NCBI RefSeq assembly: GCF_002243385.1
Contig: NZ_CP016199.1
Span: forward strand, 1,333,684 to 1,373,984
DNA length: 40,301 nt
Direction: 5' to 3'
Origin: Mogibacterium pumilum
Lineage (GTDB): Bacteria; Bacillota; Clostridia; Peptostreptococcales; Anaerovoracaceae
The position numbers were made by a program, and so were the translations under genes. Below, piece by piece: positions 1 to 7,687 of the stretch. The notes under the pieces were generated by a model that ran no database searches, was not told the DNA's origin, and saw only the letters and a list, made by a program, of their open reading frames with translations. Each line of letters opens with the position of its first letter. Positions within the stretch are counted from its first letter, which is position 1.

Positions 1-666
1 ATGTTTCTCACCTGAAGCGAGTACACCACCGATTTTCTTGATAAATACAGCTCCATATACCTTAGCAGCTATAGCCTCACGCTGCTTAGGAGTGTTGTCT
101 GGATATCTATCCTCGAGCTCCTGCGTGGTTATGAAAGTTATTTCATTTGGAAGCTCAATCTGAATATCTCTATATAGACGATTCACATAATCTCCGAGAT
201 TCTTCATCGCATTGTAGATAGTAACAACGGTTTCCTCAAGATACTCATCTGTGCGCTGATCATCTCGAATAACCTTTTCCCAGTCCCACTGATCCACATA
301 TATCGAGTGAATGTTGTCTAGTTCCTCATCTCTACGAATTGCGTTCATATCAGTATAGATTCCGTGGCCTGGCTCTACTTCATACTTTGCAAGCGCCATT
401 CTCTTCCATTTAGCAAGCGACTGAACAACTTCTACCTGTTTCTCATCAATATCCTTTATAGTGAAATTAACTCTACGCTCATATCCGTTCAAGTTGTCAT
501 TGAGACCAGTCTCTGGGAATACAAATAGCGGTGCTGAAACACGACGAAGCTGAAGCCCGTACGCGAGTTCCTGCTGGAAATAGTCTTTAATCTTCTTGAT
601 TGCTCTTTGTGTCTCAACGTGATCAATAATCGGTTTGTAATCTTTTGGAAGTACTAATTTACCCAT
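1..666 (-). CDS. asnA: Aspartate-ammonia ligase AsnA (C-terminal part cut off by window edge)
   Basis: Makes asparagine from aspartate and ammonia using ATP, in the cytoplasm. The first 222 codons are present and the frame is still open at base 1, so roughly the last third of a ~330-residue protein lies outside. Recognisable AsnA blocks are SLAKWKRMAL, the YVDQWDWEKV segment and a QELEDRYPD segment, all in the family order of a class II aminoacyl-tRNA-synthetase-like fold. The start ATG at 666-664 gives MGKLVLPKDYKP, which matches the usual Firmicute N-terminus; a purine stretch AGGAA abuts the start and AAAGG lies further upstream, so the binding site is not ideal. It lies 56 nt downstream of queH on the same strand and may share its transcript. 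The family assignment is strong; completeness of the gene cannot be judged. Confidence 0.93.
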   Translation of the reverse strand, partial: MGKLVLPKDYKPIIDHVETQRAIKKIKDYFQQELAYGLQLRRVSAPLFVFPETGLNDNLNGYERRVNFTIKDIDEKQVEVVQSLAKWKRMALAKYEVEPGHGIYTDMNAIRRDEELDNIHSIYVDQWDWEKVIRDDQRTDEYLEETVVTIYNAMKNLGDYVNRLYRDIQIELPNEITFITTQELEDRYPDNTPKQREAIAAKVYGAVFIKKIGGVLASGEKH

Positions 667-722
667 TTCCTAAAAGCCTTTCTATATAAAATTTATTTAT
701 TTACAATGTTACGCAGAATGTC

Positions 723-1388
723 CTACTTGTTTTTCATCATAGCGCGTGCATACTCACATCCACAGAACTTTTGTCTATAAAGCCCATATTTCTTTGATAG
801 TTCTACGCTTCTGCCAAATCCATTTCCCTTCTTAAAGTCCATGTCCAGGAATTTGACGTTATTTGCTTCACCGATAGCTTCTCCAATTCTAACTATAGAC
901 GCATAGTTCTTATGAGGACTTACCGCCATTGCAGTAGCAAAATAATCCATCCCAAGTTCATTCGCCTTGCGTCCCGCTTCTTCTAGCCTTAACTCAAAGC
1001 ACACATCACATCTCTTTCCGCCTTCAGGCTCATTACAAAGTGACTGCGCAACTTTGATAAAGTCCTCAACTTTATAATCTCCTTCGAAATAATGAACATG
1101 TGTCCTATCTTTGAACTCTTCATTAAAAGCATCGATGAATTTTACGAGATTGTCCCTTCGTAAAAGATATTCTTCCTGATCTGTAATATTTGGATTATAA
1201 TAAAAAATAGTGACTTCGTAGTCAAAAGCCAATCGCTCTACACACGATGTAGAACAAGGCCCACAGCAAGCATGTAAGAGTATTCTCGGCTTCCTGTCAG
1301 CCAATTTGACATTCATGTAAGCGGATGACCTATTTTTCTCAAATTCATCTGTACGAAAACCCATATAGGCATCGCATTTTTCTTTCAT
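723..1388 (-). CDS. queH: Epoxyqueuosine reductase QueH (DUF208 family)
   Basis: Expected to carry out the last step of queuosine synthesis, reducing epoxyqueuosine in tRNA to queuosine, as the non-B12 alternative to QueG. The 221-residue product has the family signature HACCGPCSTSC near residue 40, a second pair in CDVCFE near residue 128 and a C-terminal CGCEYA; these cysteines bind the iron-sulfur cluster and its neighbouring metal in characterised QueH. The ATG at 1388-1386 is preceded by GAGGT about 6 nt upstream. It is divergent from the YhcC-family gene and probably co-transcribed with asnA. No other queuosine gene is in the window, so the organism either makes or salvages the precursor elsewhere. 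Length is normal for the family. Confidence 0.9.
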   Translation of the reverse strand: MKEKCDAYMGFRTDEFEKNRSSAYMNVKLADRKPRILLHACCGPCSTSCVERLAFDYEVTIFYYNPNITDQEEYLLRRDNLVKFIDAFNEEFKDRTHVHYFEGDYKVEDFIKVAQSLCNEPEGGKRCDVCFELRLEEAGRKANELGMDYFATAMAVSPHKNYASIVRIGEAIGEANNVKFLDMDFKKGNGFGRSVELSKKYGLYRQKFCGCEYARAMMKNK

Positions 1389-1506
1389 TGGAAATACCTC
1401 ATAATTTTAAAATCATCTTTTAATTATACAAAATAATACGGTATTTTTCCATAGGAACTGACACATTCTCATGTTTTGCAAGTGTTTATATACAATAAAT
1501 TATATC

Positions 1507-1510
1507 GAGG
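1507..1510 (+). promoter_or_regulatory. Ribosome binding site GAGG deciding a TTG start
   Basis: GAGG sits 7 nt before the TTG at 1518. The in-frame TTG at 1476, which would add 14 residues, has no purine-rich site upstream. This argues that translation starts at 1518. Confidence 0.65.
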
Positions 1511-1517
1511 TATTAAT

Positions 1518-2426
1518 TTGAAATTTACTAAAGATCAAAGGTTTTATTCAATAAATACTTTTCTAAAAGAACAATTCGGCAGAAAGATGGTAAAGCTTTC
1601 AATCGAAGCTGGCTTTACATGTCCTAATAGAGATGGAAAAGTAGGATATGGTGGTTGTAAATTTTGTTCTTCAGGTGGTTCGGGAGAACTTGCTTCTAAC
1701 ATTTCAGATCAGATTGAACTACTTAACGATAAATGGCCAAATGCTGGTCATTTAGCTTACTTCCAAAGTCATACGAACACTTACGCCTCTGTAGATGTAT
1801 TGCGAGAAAAATATCACGCGGCATTATCTTATCCAGATATAGAGGGAATCGTTATAGCAACGAGACCAGATTGTCTTGACGAGGAAGTACTTAATCTCCT
1901 TTCTGAAATTAGCGAAAATCATTTTATGTGGATTGAGCTTGGTCTTCAAACTATTCACGATAAAACACTTGATGCCATGAATATCGGATACCACATAAGT
2001 GATTTTGATCGTGCAATGTCTGAGCTATCGAAGCGCAACATCAAAACAGTAGTACACCTAATTCTTGGTCTACCTGAAGAAACTGAAAAAGACATGTTCA
2101 AATCACTTCACTACGTAACAAATAGTGGAATATTCGGAATTAAAATGCATCTTATGAACATCGTTCGTACGTCACCACTTTACAAGGAGATGCCCGACTA
2201 TGTATCTTTTGACAGTCTCGAAAACTACGTCGATCTCGTTGTCAGAATGCTCGAAGAAACACCACCAAATATAACCATCCACCGTCTAACCGGTGATGTT
2301 CCAAGAAAGCTCTTAGTGAGCCCTGAATGGAGTTATAAAAAAAGGACGATTTTAAACTCAATTAATCACGAACTTATTGCTCGAGATACTTATCAAGGAG
2401 CCAAATTGCAGCTTTTTCAACCATAA
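1518..2426 (+). CDS. Radical SAM protein, YhcC / TIGR01212 family
   Basis: A putative radical S-adenosylmethionine enzyme whose substrate is not established. With the TTG start at 1518 the product is 302 residues, starting MKFTKDQRFYSINTFLKEQFG, close to the ~309 of the E. coli homologue. The cluster motif is CPNRDGKVGYGGCKFC, that is C-x12-C-x2-C, the widely spaced form seen in YhcC- and Elp3-like radical SAM proteins rather than CxxxCxxC. LILGLPEETEKDM and a conserved HLMNIVRTSPLY-type segment follow in family order. It is divergent from queH and ends 30 nt before a hairpin shared with the convergent wall hydrolase gene. A longer product from the upstream TTG at 1476 is possible but lacks a ribosome binding site. 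Function beyond the family name is unknown. Confidence 0.85.
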   Translation: MKFTKDQRFYSINTFLKEQFGRKMVKLSIEAGFTCPNRDGKVGYGGCKFCSSGGSGELASNISDQIELLNDKWPNAGHLAYFQSHTNTYASVDVLREKYHAALSYPDIEGIVIATRPDCLDEEVLNLLSEISENHFMWIELGLQTIHDKTLDAMNIGYHISDFDRAMSELSKRNIKTVVHLILGLPEETEKDMFKSLHYVTNSGIFGIKMHLMNIVRTSPLYKEMPDYVSFDSLENYVDLVVRMLEETPPNITIHRLTGDVPRKLLVSPEWSYKKRTILNSINHELIARDTYQGAKLQLFQP

Positions 2427-2450
2427 TTTTAATGCATATTATAAAAGAAG

Positions 2451-2492
2451 TAGAAAAAGGCGGATATCAACATCACATTTGATACCCGCCTT
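2451..2492 (-). terminator. Rho-independent terminator of the wall hydrolase gene
   Basis: Arms 2457-2470 and 2479-2492 pair over 14 positions with one wobble, loop of 8. On the minus strand the stem is followed by TTTTTC, a good U-tract. It lies between convergent genes and may also stop plus-strand transcripts weakly. Confidence 0.8.
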
Positions 2493-2536
2493 CTATTAAT
2501 ACTTCTAAGTAGCTTATTTCTCGCTATCGCATACCT

Positions 2537-5191
2537 TTAATGCGGTAAAGCTGTAGCCGATGGCATATTGCTATATATAGGAATAATAAATACTAGTGAT
2601 TCATTAGTTATTCCATATGCACTATAGCTATTCTTTGTCGAAATTGATTCAGTATAGCAAGCCGAGATATTTGTCATATACTGATGTGTTCCAACCTTGC
2701 TTGCACCATTTGCAACGTTAAATCTCTGGAAGTATACAGAATTCTGACCCTGCTTTATATAACCGCTAGCTATAAACTTAGCTCCTCCAAATACCGCTTT
2801 CTGCTTAGTATCCCATCCCTGCTTCTTTGCGTATTCCAGACCTCTCATTACAGGGTTTGCATTAGAATAAGCTCCGATATTGTAAGGATTATATGCCGAC
2901 TTGCCATCAGGGAAAACATATCCTGATATCGCAATACTTCCGCCACCAGTCTCCTGTCTTGCTCTCGCAGCAAGTGCAATTGGACTTATACCATTTTGCT
3001 GTCCTGCCGTCACAAACCAGCTAGCCATAAATCCATTACGTTCAAGAGCAGTGCCAGAAATAATCTTTGAAACTGCAGCCTGAGATTGATACGACTGATA
3101 TGACAAGTCTTCGAACATGTAAATATTGTTTTCGTTCAAGAAGTTACGTGGATCCATATAGTATCCCACAACTTCTGTATTTGCATTGAACCATGTTGCT
3201 CCATCCTTAGGGATATAAGTTCCAGATGCAGTAAATCTGCCAACACCCTTAAGCGATTCAATACCTACTACTGCATGCTCCTCGCTCTCTTTATTCTTTT
3301 CTACTGGTGCGGTTGCTTCCTGTCCATCATATTTCTGGTCAGTAATTGTAATCCAGTTTGCAGCCGCATAATAAGTAGTTCCTTTATACTGAATTCTATA
3401 CCAGTTGTAATTACCTGAATTAATCACACCAGTAATTACTACTTCTGTATTCTTAGAAAATGTTCCTACAGGCTTGTTTGTTAGATCATATGATGCTCTA
3501 TAGTTTAGATAATCATGAACCTTACCGCTTACACTTGCATTACCTTGCCTTACTTCTCCTGAAGCTGTAATAGCCTCAGAAGGAACATAGTATACTTTTC
3601 CATTTATAGCAACCTTATACCAGCTGCTATTATCAACGTTCTTTACTGAATCGATAATTGTTACATTTTGACCTGTAGTTAAGCCTCCAACTTCCTTAAA
3701 TAAGTCAGATGGACCCATTCTATAAGCAGTATTCTGCTTTATAGTTCCGTATACAACAGAACTATTATTTGAATTTGATGCTTTAGGTGTAGCAGCCTGT
3801 TTTGAGGCTACGGTAGCAGTTTTTGTTTCTTCAACTGTAACAAACTTACTACAAATATAAGCAAATCCACTTCCATTCTTAATCTTATACCAAATAACTC
3901 CATCTGATGCTTTTGCTGTCAAGACAATAGCTACCTTATTTCCAGTGTTTACACCACCAACCTTGCTATATCCAGTTCCTGCACCTTTACGAATATTAGT
4001 GTATCCACCTTTTACAGTACCATTAACCTCTGCCGAGTAGTTTTCGTTAGTAACGCTTCCCTGTATATAACCAGTCTGACCAGCTGCTGTCTTTACGTGT
4101 ACAAACTTTGCATCGTCACTACCATTATTATTAATAAACATCTCATCAAGTATTGTAATATCAGTGTTTGCACTTGCTGTACCAGCCAAATCGGATGATT
4201 TACTAGCTTTCTTATATAAAGGTCTAGTCTTATCCTTTGCCTTAAAACTATATGAGTTTACATCTCTGTATGAAAGAGGATAAGCACCATTGATTAGAGA
4301 CACACCGTCACGGCTCTCCTTGGAAAGTGCAGTATTCCAGTCAATTCCAGTATTTTTTGCAACAAACTTCCAATTTGGATGTGCAGCATGAAGCTGTCGT
4401 AACTTCACCTTATAATCCTCTGGAAAAGATGAAATTGATTTTTCAAAATCGCTTTCTGACTGCTTCGTGGTACTCGTATTATTACTATTATCACTATTAT
4501 TAGTCGTGGTACTATTTGTTCCAGTTGTAGGTTTATTTTGACTCGAATTAATATTATCATGTGTCGGTTTTGAATCATGTTTAGGGTCTACAATAGGTGA
4601 ATTAATTCCACCGTTATTGGATGTTCCACCGCTATTATTCGAGAAAATACTACCGGTGATATTTACCCATGATGCACAAACATAATTATAACCACCATTA
4701 TATTTAATCATGTACCATCCAACATTAGAATTGTTGGCTCTTGCTTTTAGAAGAATGGTTAAATTTACATTATTTCCGAAAGTTGTAATCCTAGTAAACC
4801 CTGTACCTGCACCAAGTCTACTATTAACCGAAGCAGTAGTTCTGCCGGTAACTGCAGAATACTCCACTCTATTGATAAGATCTGATCTTACATATCCGGA
4901 CTTACCACCATAGTTTATGTGATACCATTTATCTTTAGCAGTACCGTTAAAACGTGAAGAAAAGACAACTTCAGTAATAGTTACTTTCTTATTATTAGAA
5001 AGTACCATAACCTTTTTTGTAAATACCGAAGTACCATTTCTGACATTAACACCATTCTTAGAGTTAATATAACCTGTTGCATTTTGTACAGACTGTGCAC
5101 TAGCATCTGATACAAAAAATGCAATAAACAGAATTGAAAATAACAAAGCTGTAAACACTGAGGTAAGCTTTACTCTTAAACAAATATTCAT
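2537..5191 (-). CDS. Secreted SH3-repeat protein with C-terminal glucosaminidase domain (probable autolysin)
   Basis: Likely a cell-wall hydrolase acting outside the membrane. The 884-residue product begins with a signal peptide: a basic start, a hydrophobic stretch at residues ~9-28 and a probable cleavage after ASA at 32. About six bacterial SH3-type repeats follow (~38-108, 115-178, 325-385, 388-452, 478-542, 552-617), each with VNVRNG- or TNIRKGAGTGY-like cores and WYxIxYxG ends. Between the second and third lies a Ser/Thr/Asn-rich linker (~182-250) and a segment LHAAHPNWKFVAKNTGIDW seen in clostridial wall proteins. Residues ~715-870 resemble the LytG-like glucosaminidase fold, with NGISPIALAARARQETGGGS containing the likely catalytic Glu747. 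A good AGAGAGG site precedes the ATG. It stands alone, flanked by a terminator on each side. Bond specificity is inferred, not shown. Confidence 0.85.
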   Translation of the reverse strand: MNICLRVKLTSVFTALLFSILFIAFFVSDASAQSVQNATGYINSKNGVNVRNGTSVFTKKVMVLSNNKKVTITEVVFSSRFNGTAKDKWYHINYGGKSGYVRSDLINRVEYSAVTGRTTASVNSRLGAGTGFTRITTFGNNVNLTILLKARANNSNVGWYMIKYNGGYNYVCASWVNITGSIFSNNSGGTSNNGGINSPIVDPKHDSKPTHDNINSSQNKPTTGTNSTTTNNSDNSNNTSTTKQSESDFEKSISSFPEDYKVKLRQLHAAHPNWKFVAKNTGIDWNTALSKESRDGVSLINGAYPLSYRDVNSYSFKAKDKTRPLYKKASKSSDLAGTASANTDITILDEMFINNNGSDDAKFVHVKTAAGQTGYIQGSVTNENYSAEVNGTVKGGYTNIRKGAGTGYSKVGGVNTGNKVAIVLTAKASDGVIWYKIKNGSGFAYICSKFVTVEETKTATVASKQAATPKASNSNNSSVVYGTIKQNTAYRMGPSDLFKEVGGLTTGQNVTIIDSVKNVDNSSWYKVAINGKVYYVPSEAITASGEVRQGNASVSGKVHDYLNYRASYDLTNKPVGTFSKNTEVVITGVINSGNYNWYRIQYKGTTYYAAANWITITDQKYDGQEATAPVEKNKESEEHAVVGIESLKGVGRFTASGTYIPKDGATWFNANTEVVGYYMDPRNFLNENNIYMFEDLSYQSYQSQAAVSKIISGTALERNGFMASWFVTAGQQNGISPIALAARARQETGGGSIAISGYVFPDGKSAYNPYNIGAYSNANPVMRGLEYAKKQGWDTKQKAVFGGAKFIASGYIKQGQNSVYFQRFNVANGASKVGTHQYMTNISACYTESISTKNSYSAYGITNESLVFIIPIYSNMPSATALPH

Positions 5192-5420
5192 TATTTCCTC
5201 TCTTAATTAATAAATTCAAATAAATGTAATTACAGAATATAAAATTACATAATGTACAATTTTTCTTAATTTTAACAAAGTTACATTTAATTATAAAGTA
5301 AATTAGTCGCTAAATCGTTGAAATTTCAATCATTTATTCGGATTTAAGTGTTCAAAAGATAAAAACATCTAAAATAACACAAGATATAAATATATTACAA
5401 TAAATATGACCAACATATAG

Positions 5421-5448
5421 AAATAAAAAAGAAGCATTTCTGCTTCTT
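5421..5448 (-). terminator. Terminator of the tRNA operon
   Basis: Arms 5429-5436 and 5441-5448 form a perfect 8-bp stem with a 4-nt loop. The minus-strand sequence then runs TTTTTTATTT. It sits just 3 nt beyond the 3' end of the last tRNA (Phe). Confidence 0.88.
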
Positions 5449-5451
5449 AAC

Positions 5452-5527
5452 TGGTGCCCAGACTCGGAATCGAACCAAGGACACAGGGATTTTCAGTCCC
5501 TTGCTCTACCAACTGAGCTATCTGGGC
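5452..5527 (-). tRNA. tRNA-Phe (GAA)
   Basis: A 76-nt cloverleaf with acceptor GCCCAGA/TCTGGGC, discriminator A and encoded CCA. The anticodon loop CTGAAAA gives GAA. It is the last gene of the 16-tRNA operon, directly before its terminator. Confidence 0.95.
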
Positions 5528-5546
5528 ATATAAACTAAATAAATAA

Positions 5547-5623
5547 TGGTGGGCCATCGGGGACTTGAACCCAGGACCTGCCGGTTATGAGCCGGACGCT
5601 CTGACCAACTGAGCTAATGGCCC
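5547..5623 (-). tRNA. tRNA with CAT anticodon (elongator Met or lysidine-type Ile2)
   Basis: A 77-nt cloverleaf with acceptor GGGCCAT/ATGGCCC and encoded CCA; loop CTCATAA gives CAT. It is not an initiator: position 1-72 is paired G-C and the GGG/CCC anticodon-stem run is absent. The C4-G69 and C5-G68 pairs would suit recognition by TilS, so Ile2 is possible. Oddly, the sequence has U-C mismatches at the first anticodon-stem pair (27-43) and at T-stem pair 50-64. Confidence 0.88.
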
Positions 5624-5628
5624 CAAAA

Positions 5629-5705
5629 TGGTCGGGGTGGCAGGATTTGAACCCGCGGCCCACTGGTCCCAAACCAGTTGCGCTACCAAGCTGCGCTACA
5701 CCCCG
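5629..5705 (-). tRNA. tRNA-Pro (TGG), copy 2 in transcription order
   Basis: A 77-nt cloverleaf with acceptor CGGGGTG/CACCCCG and encoded CCA; loop TTTGGGA gives TGG. It is identical over its full length to the copy at 5768-5844. Confidence 0.95.
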
Positions 5706-5767
5706 ACGCTCTTTGATTTTATCACTCAAGGAATTATTTGTAAACATTAAAGTATTCAGTTTAATTG

Positions 5768-5844
5768 TGGTCGGGGTGGCAGGATTTGAACCCGCGGCCC
5801 ACTGGTCCCAAACCAGTTGCGCTACCAAGCTGCGCTACACCCCG
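5768..5844 (-). tRNA. tRNA-Pro (TGG), copy 1 in transcription order
   Basis: The same 77-nt sequence as 5629-5705, with encoded CCA. The two copies are 62 nt apart, a spacer longer than most in the cluster. Confidence 0.95.
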
Positions 5845-5852
5845 TAAAACAT

Positions 5853-5928
5853 TGGCAGGGGCAGAAGGACTCGAACCCTCGGCACGTGGTTTTGGAGACC
5901 ACTGCTCTACCAACTGAGCTATACCCCT
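5853..5928 (-). tRNA. tRNA-Trp (CCA)
   Basis: A 76-nt cloverleaf with acceptor AGGGGTA/TGCCCCT (one T-G wobble), discriminator G and encoded CCA. Loop CTCCAAA gives anticodon CCA. Confidence 0.95.
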
Positions 5929-5942
5929 ATGGTATATATTAA

Positions 5943-6037
<95 letters not shown>

Positions 6038-6059
6038 AAAGCTACAACTAAATGATTCT

Positions 6060-6148
<89 letters not shown>

Positions 6149-6164
6149 GGATGTTGTTAAAACT

Positions 6165-6240
6165 TGGTGACCCATCGGAGATTCGAACTCCGGACACCTT
6201 GATTAAAAGTCAAGTGCTCTACCACCTGAGCTAATGGGTC
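6165..6240 (-). tRNA. tRNA-Lys (TTT)
   Basis: A 76-nt cloverleaf with acceptor GACCCAT/ATGGGTC, discriminator A and encoded CCA. Loop CTTTTAA gives TTT. Confidence 0.95.
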
Positions 6241-6244
6241 ACAA

Positions 6245-6321
6245 TGGCTGGGGTAGCGGGACTCGAACCTGCGAAATCACGGAGTCAAAGTCCGTTGCCT
6301 TAACCACTTGGCTATACCCCA
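6245..6321 (-). tRNA. tRNA-Gln (TTG)
   Basis: A 77-nt cloverleaf with acceptor TGGGGTA/TACCCCA (the U1-A72 pair typical of bacterial Gln), discriminator G and encoded CCA. Loop CTTTGAC gives TTG. Confidence 0.95.
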
Positions 6322-6369
6322 ATAACATGACTTCAAGTTCGTCTACTTAACCAATTTAAAATCTAAAAA

Positions 6370-6446
6370 TGGTGAGCCCACAGGGATTCGAACCCCGGAC
6401 ACACGGCTTAGAAGGCCGTTGCTCTATCCAACTGAGCTATGGACCC
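6370..6446 (-). tRNA. tRNA-Arg (TCT)
   Basis: A 77-nt cloverleaf with acceptor GGGTCCA/TGGGCTC, two G-T wobbles and encoded CCA. Loop CTTCTAA gives TCT. Confidence 0.94.
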
Positions 6447-6455
6447 TTAAAAAAA

Positions 6456-6529
6456 TGGAGCGGATGATGAGAATCGAACTCACGCTATCAGCTTGGAAGG
6501 CTGAAGTTCTACCATTGAACTACATCCGC
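6456..6529 (-). tRNA. tRNA-Gly (TCC)
   Basis: A 74-nt cloverleaf with acceptor GCGGATG/CATCCGC, discriminator T and encoded CCA. Loop CTTCCAA gives TCC. Confidence 0.95.
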
Positions 6530-6533
6530 AAAA

Positions 6534-6608
6534 TGGAGCGGAAGACGAGATTCGAACTCGCGACCCTCGCCTTGGCAAGGCGATGCTCTACCCCTGAGCC
6601 ACTTCCGC
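6534..6608 (-). tRNA. tRNA-Gly (GCC)
   Basis: A 75-nt cloverleaf with acceptor GCGGAAG/CTTCCGC, discriminator T and encoded CCA. Loop TTGCCAA gives GCC. It lies 4 nt from the other Gly tRNA. Confidence 0.95.
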
Positions 6609-6616
6609 ATATGTAT

Positions 6617-6701
6617 TGGTCGAGGGAGATGGATTCGAACCATCGAAAGCACAGCTAACGGATTTACAGTCCGCCCCCTTTGGCCACTCGGGAATCCCTC
6701 G
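6617..6701 (-). tRNA. tRNA-Tyr (GTA)
   Basis: An 85-nt type II tRNA with a long variable arm, acceptor CGAGGGA/TCCCTCG, discriminator A and encoded CCA. Loop CTGTAAA gives GTA. A GTA anticodon can be queuosine-modified, a possible substrate of the QueH encoded nearby. Confidence 0.95.
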
Positions 6702-6707
6702 AAATGT

Positions 6708-6782
6708 TGGAGCTGATGGAGGGAATCGAACCCCCAACCTGCTGATTACAAATCAGCTGCTCTACCGTTGAGCCACATCAGC
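6708..6782 (-). tRNA. tRNA-Thr (TGT)
   Basis: A 75-nt cloverleaf with acceptor GCTGATG/CATCAGC, discriminator T and encoded CCA. Loop TTTGTAA gives TGT. Confidence 0.95.
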
Positions 6783-6797
6783 ATATAAACAGAAAAT

Positions 6798-6874
6798 TGG
6801 CGACCGGGAACGGGCTCGAACCGTCGACCTCCAGCGTGACAGGCTGGCATTCTAACCAACTGAACTACCCGGCC
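6798..6874 (-). tRNA. tRNA-Asp (GTC)
   Basis: A 77-nt cloverleaf with acceptor GGCCGGG/CCCGGTC (one G-T wobble), discriminator G and encoded CCA. Loop CTGTCAC gives GTC, another potential queuosine target. Confidence 0.95.
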
Positions 6875-6880
6875 AAAATA

Positions 6881-6956
6881 TGGTGGACGCTATAGGGCTC
6901 GAACCTATGACCCCCTGCTTGTAAGGCAGATGCTCTCCCAGCTGAGCTAAGCGTCC
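6881..6956 (-). tRNA. tRNA-Val (TAC), first gene of the tRNA operon
   Basis: A 76-nt cloverleaf with acceptor GGACGCT/AGCGTCC, discriminator A and encoded CCA. Loop CTTACAA gives TAC. It is promoter-proximal, 80 nt downstream of the yigZ stop. Confidence 0.95.
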
Positions 6957-6969
6957 AGAGATATTTGTC

Positions 6970-6998
6970 GCACTAGATTACCAAACCTAAACCGTCAA
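6970..6998 (-). promoter_or_regulatory. Possible promoter of the tRNA operon
   Basis: A good -35 TTGACG (minus strand, 6998-6993) lies about 40 nt before tRNA-Val. At a 17-nt spacing the -10 is only TAGTGC, a poor match, so this is tentative. Read-through from yigZ is the alternative, since no terminator is seen between them. Confidence 0.3.
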
Positions 6999-7036
6999 TT
7001 TCGTGCTACAGTCTTCACTCAACTGCGTTATTCATA

Positions 7037-7687
7037 CTAACACAGCATCAGAGTACTGTCAACGACAAATTTATTTTTTCTCGATTCATCTTTCAATAGC
7101 TTGCATTTACCTGCAGTTGCTTCTGTTATAGCATCGATTATTTCATCTTTGTGATCAATATCACCGATAATTTCCAGTGTGATTCTATCAGTGTACTCTA
7201 TTTTTCCGATATTGAACCCCCCTGTTTTTGAATTGTTTTCAATTTGTGCCAAATTTGAATATGAAATCTCATATTTTAGGACTATTGCCTCTCTAACCTC
7301 ACATAGCTTAGCCTTATCTATCGCAAGCCTTGCAACAGCTGTATAAGCTCTCATAAGTCCACCAGTACCAAGTTTTATTCCACCAAAGTAACGTGTAACT
7401 ACAATCACAAGATTAGTAAGTCCACTATCAACTAACATGCGAAGAACTGGTGCACCAGCAGTACCATGCGGCTCGCCATCTTCACTTGACCATTGAATCT
7501 CTTGTTTTTCTCCCACTACAAGTACCGGCACATTATGTGTTGCATCCTTGTATTCAGCCTTTATAGCCGCAATAAATGACTTCGCCTCATCATATGTTTC
7601 TACAGGTGAAACATGAGCTATAAAGCGAGATTTTTGGATTGTATATTCAGCCTTTGCCTCTTCGTATATGGTGTCATATAGCTTCAT
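7037..7687 (-). CDS. YigZ / IMPACT family protein
   Basis: A 216-residue member of the YigZ (UPF0029, IMPACT) family, whose bacterial role is not settled; eukaryotic IMPACT regulates Gcn2, and YigZ structures suggest nucleic-acid or GTPase-like binding folds. Family hallmarks are the central block EDGEPHGTAGAPVLRML followed by VVVTRYFGGIKLGTGGLMRAY at residues ~70-115, then an alpha/beta C-terminal domain. The ATG abuts the hslU stop (TAAATG), so it is almost certainly translated from the hslVU transcript. Length is typical (~205-217). Confidence 0.88.
   Translation of the reverse strand: MKLYDTIYEEAKAEYTIQKSRFIAHVSPVETYDEAKSFIAAIKAEYKDATHNVPVLVVGEKQEIQWSSEDGEPHGTAGAPVLRMLVDSGLTNLVIVVTRYFGGIKLGTGGLMRAYTAVARLAIDKAKLCEVREAIVLKYEISYSNLAQIENNSKTGGFNIGKIEYTDRITLEIIGDIDHKDEIIDAITEATAGKCKLLKDESRKNKFVVDSTLMLC

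Noticed and set aside
5192-5420. Possible promoter (TTGTTA-16-TACATT, minus strand) and short TGTAATT/AATTACA inverted repeats before the wall hydrolase gene
   Set aside because: The region is so AT-rich that such matches are expected by chance; not strong enough to call.
5535-5847. Open frames of ~76-97 codons on both strands within the tRNA region
   Set aside because: They consist of translated tRNA-Met and the duplicated tRNA-Pro sequences; the repeated peptide pattern simply reflects the two identical tRNAs.
6419-6658. A 79-codon plus-strand frame
   Set aside because: It runs antisense through tRNA-Arg, both tRNA-Gly genes and tRNA-Tyr.
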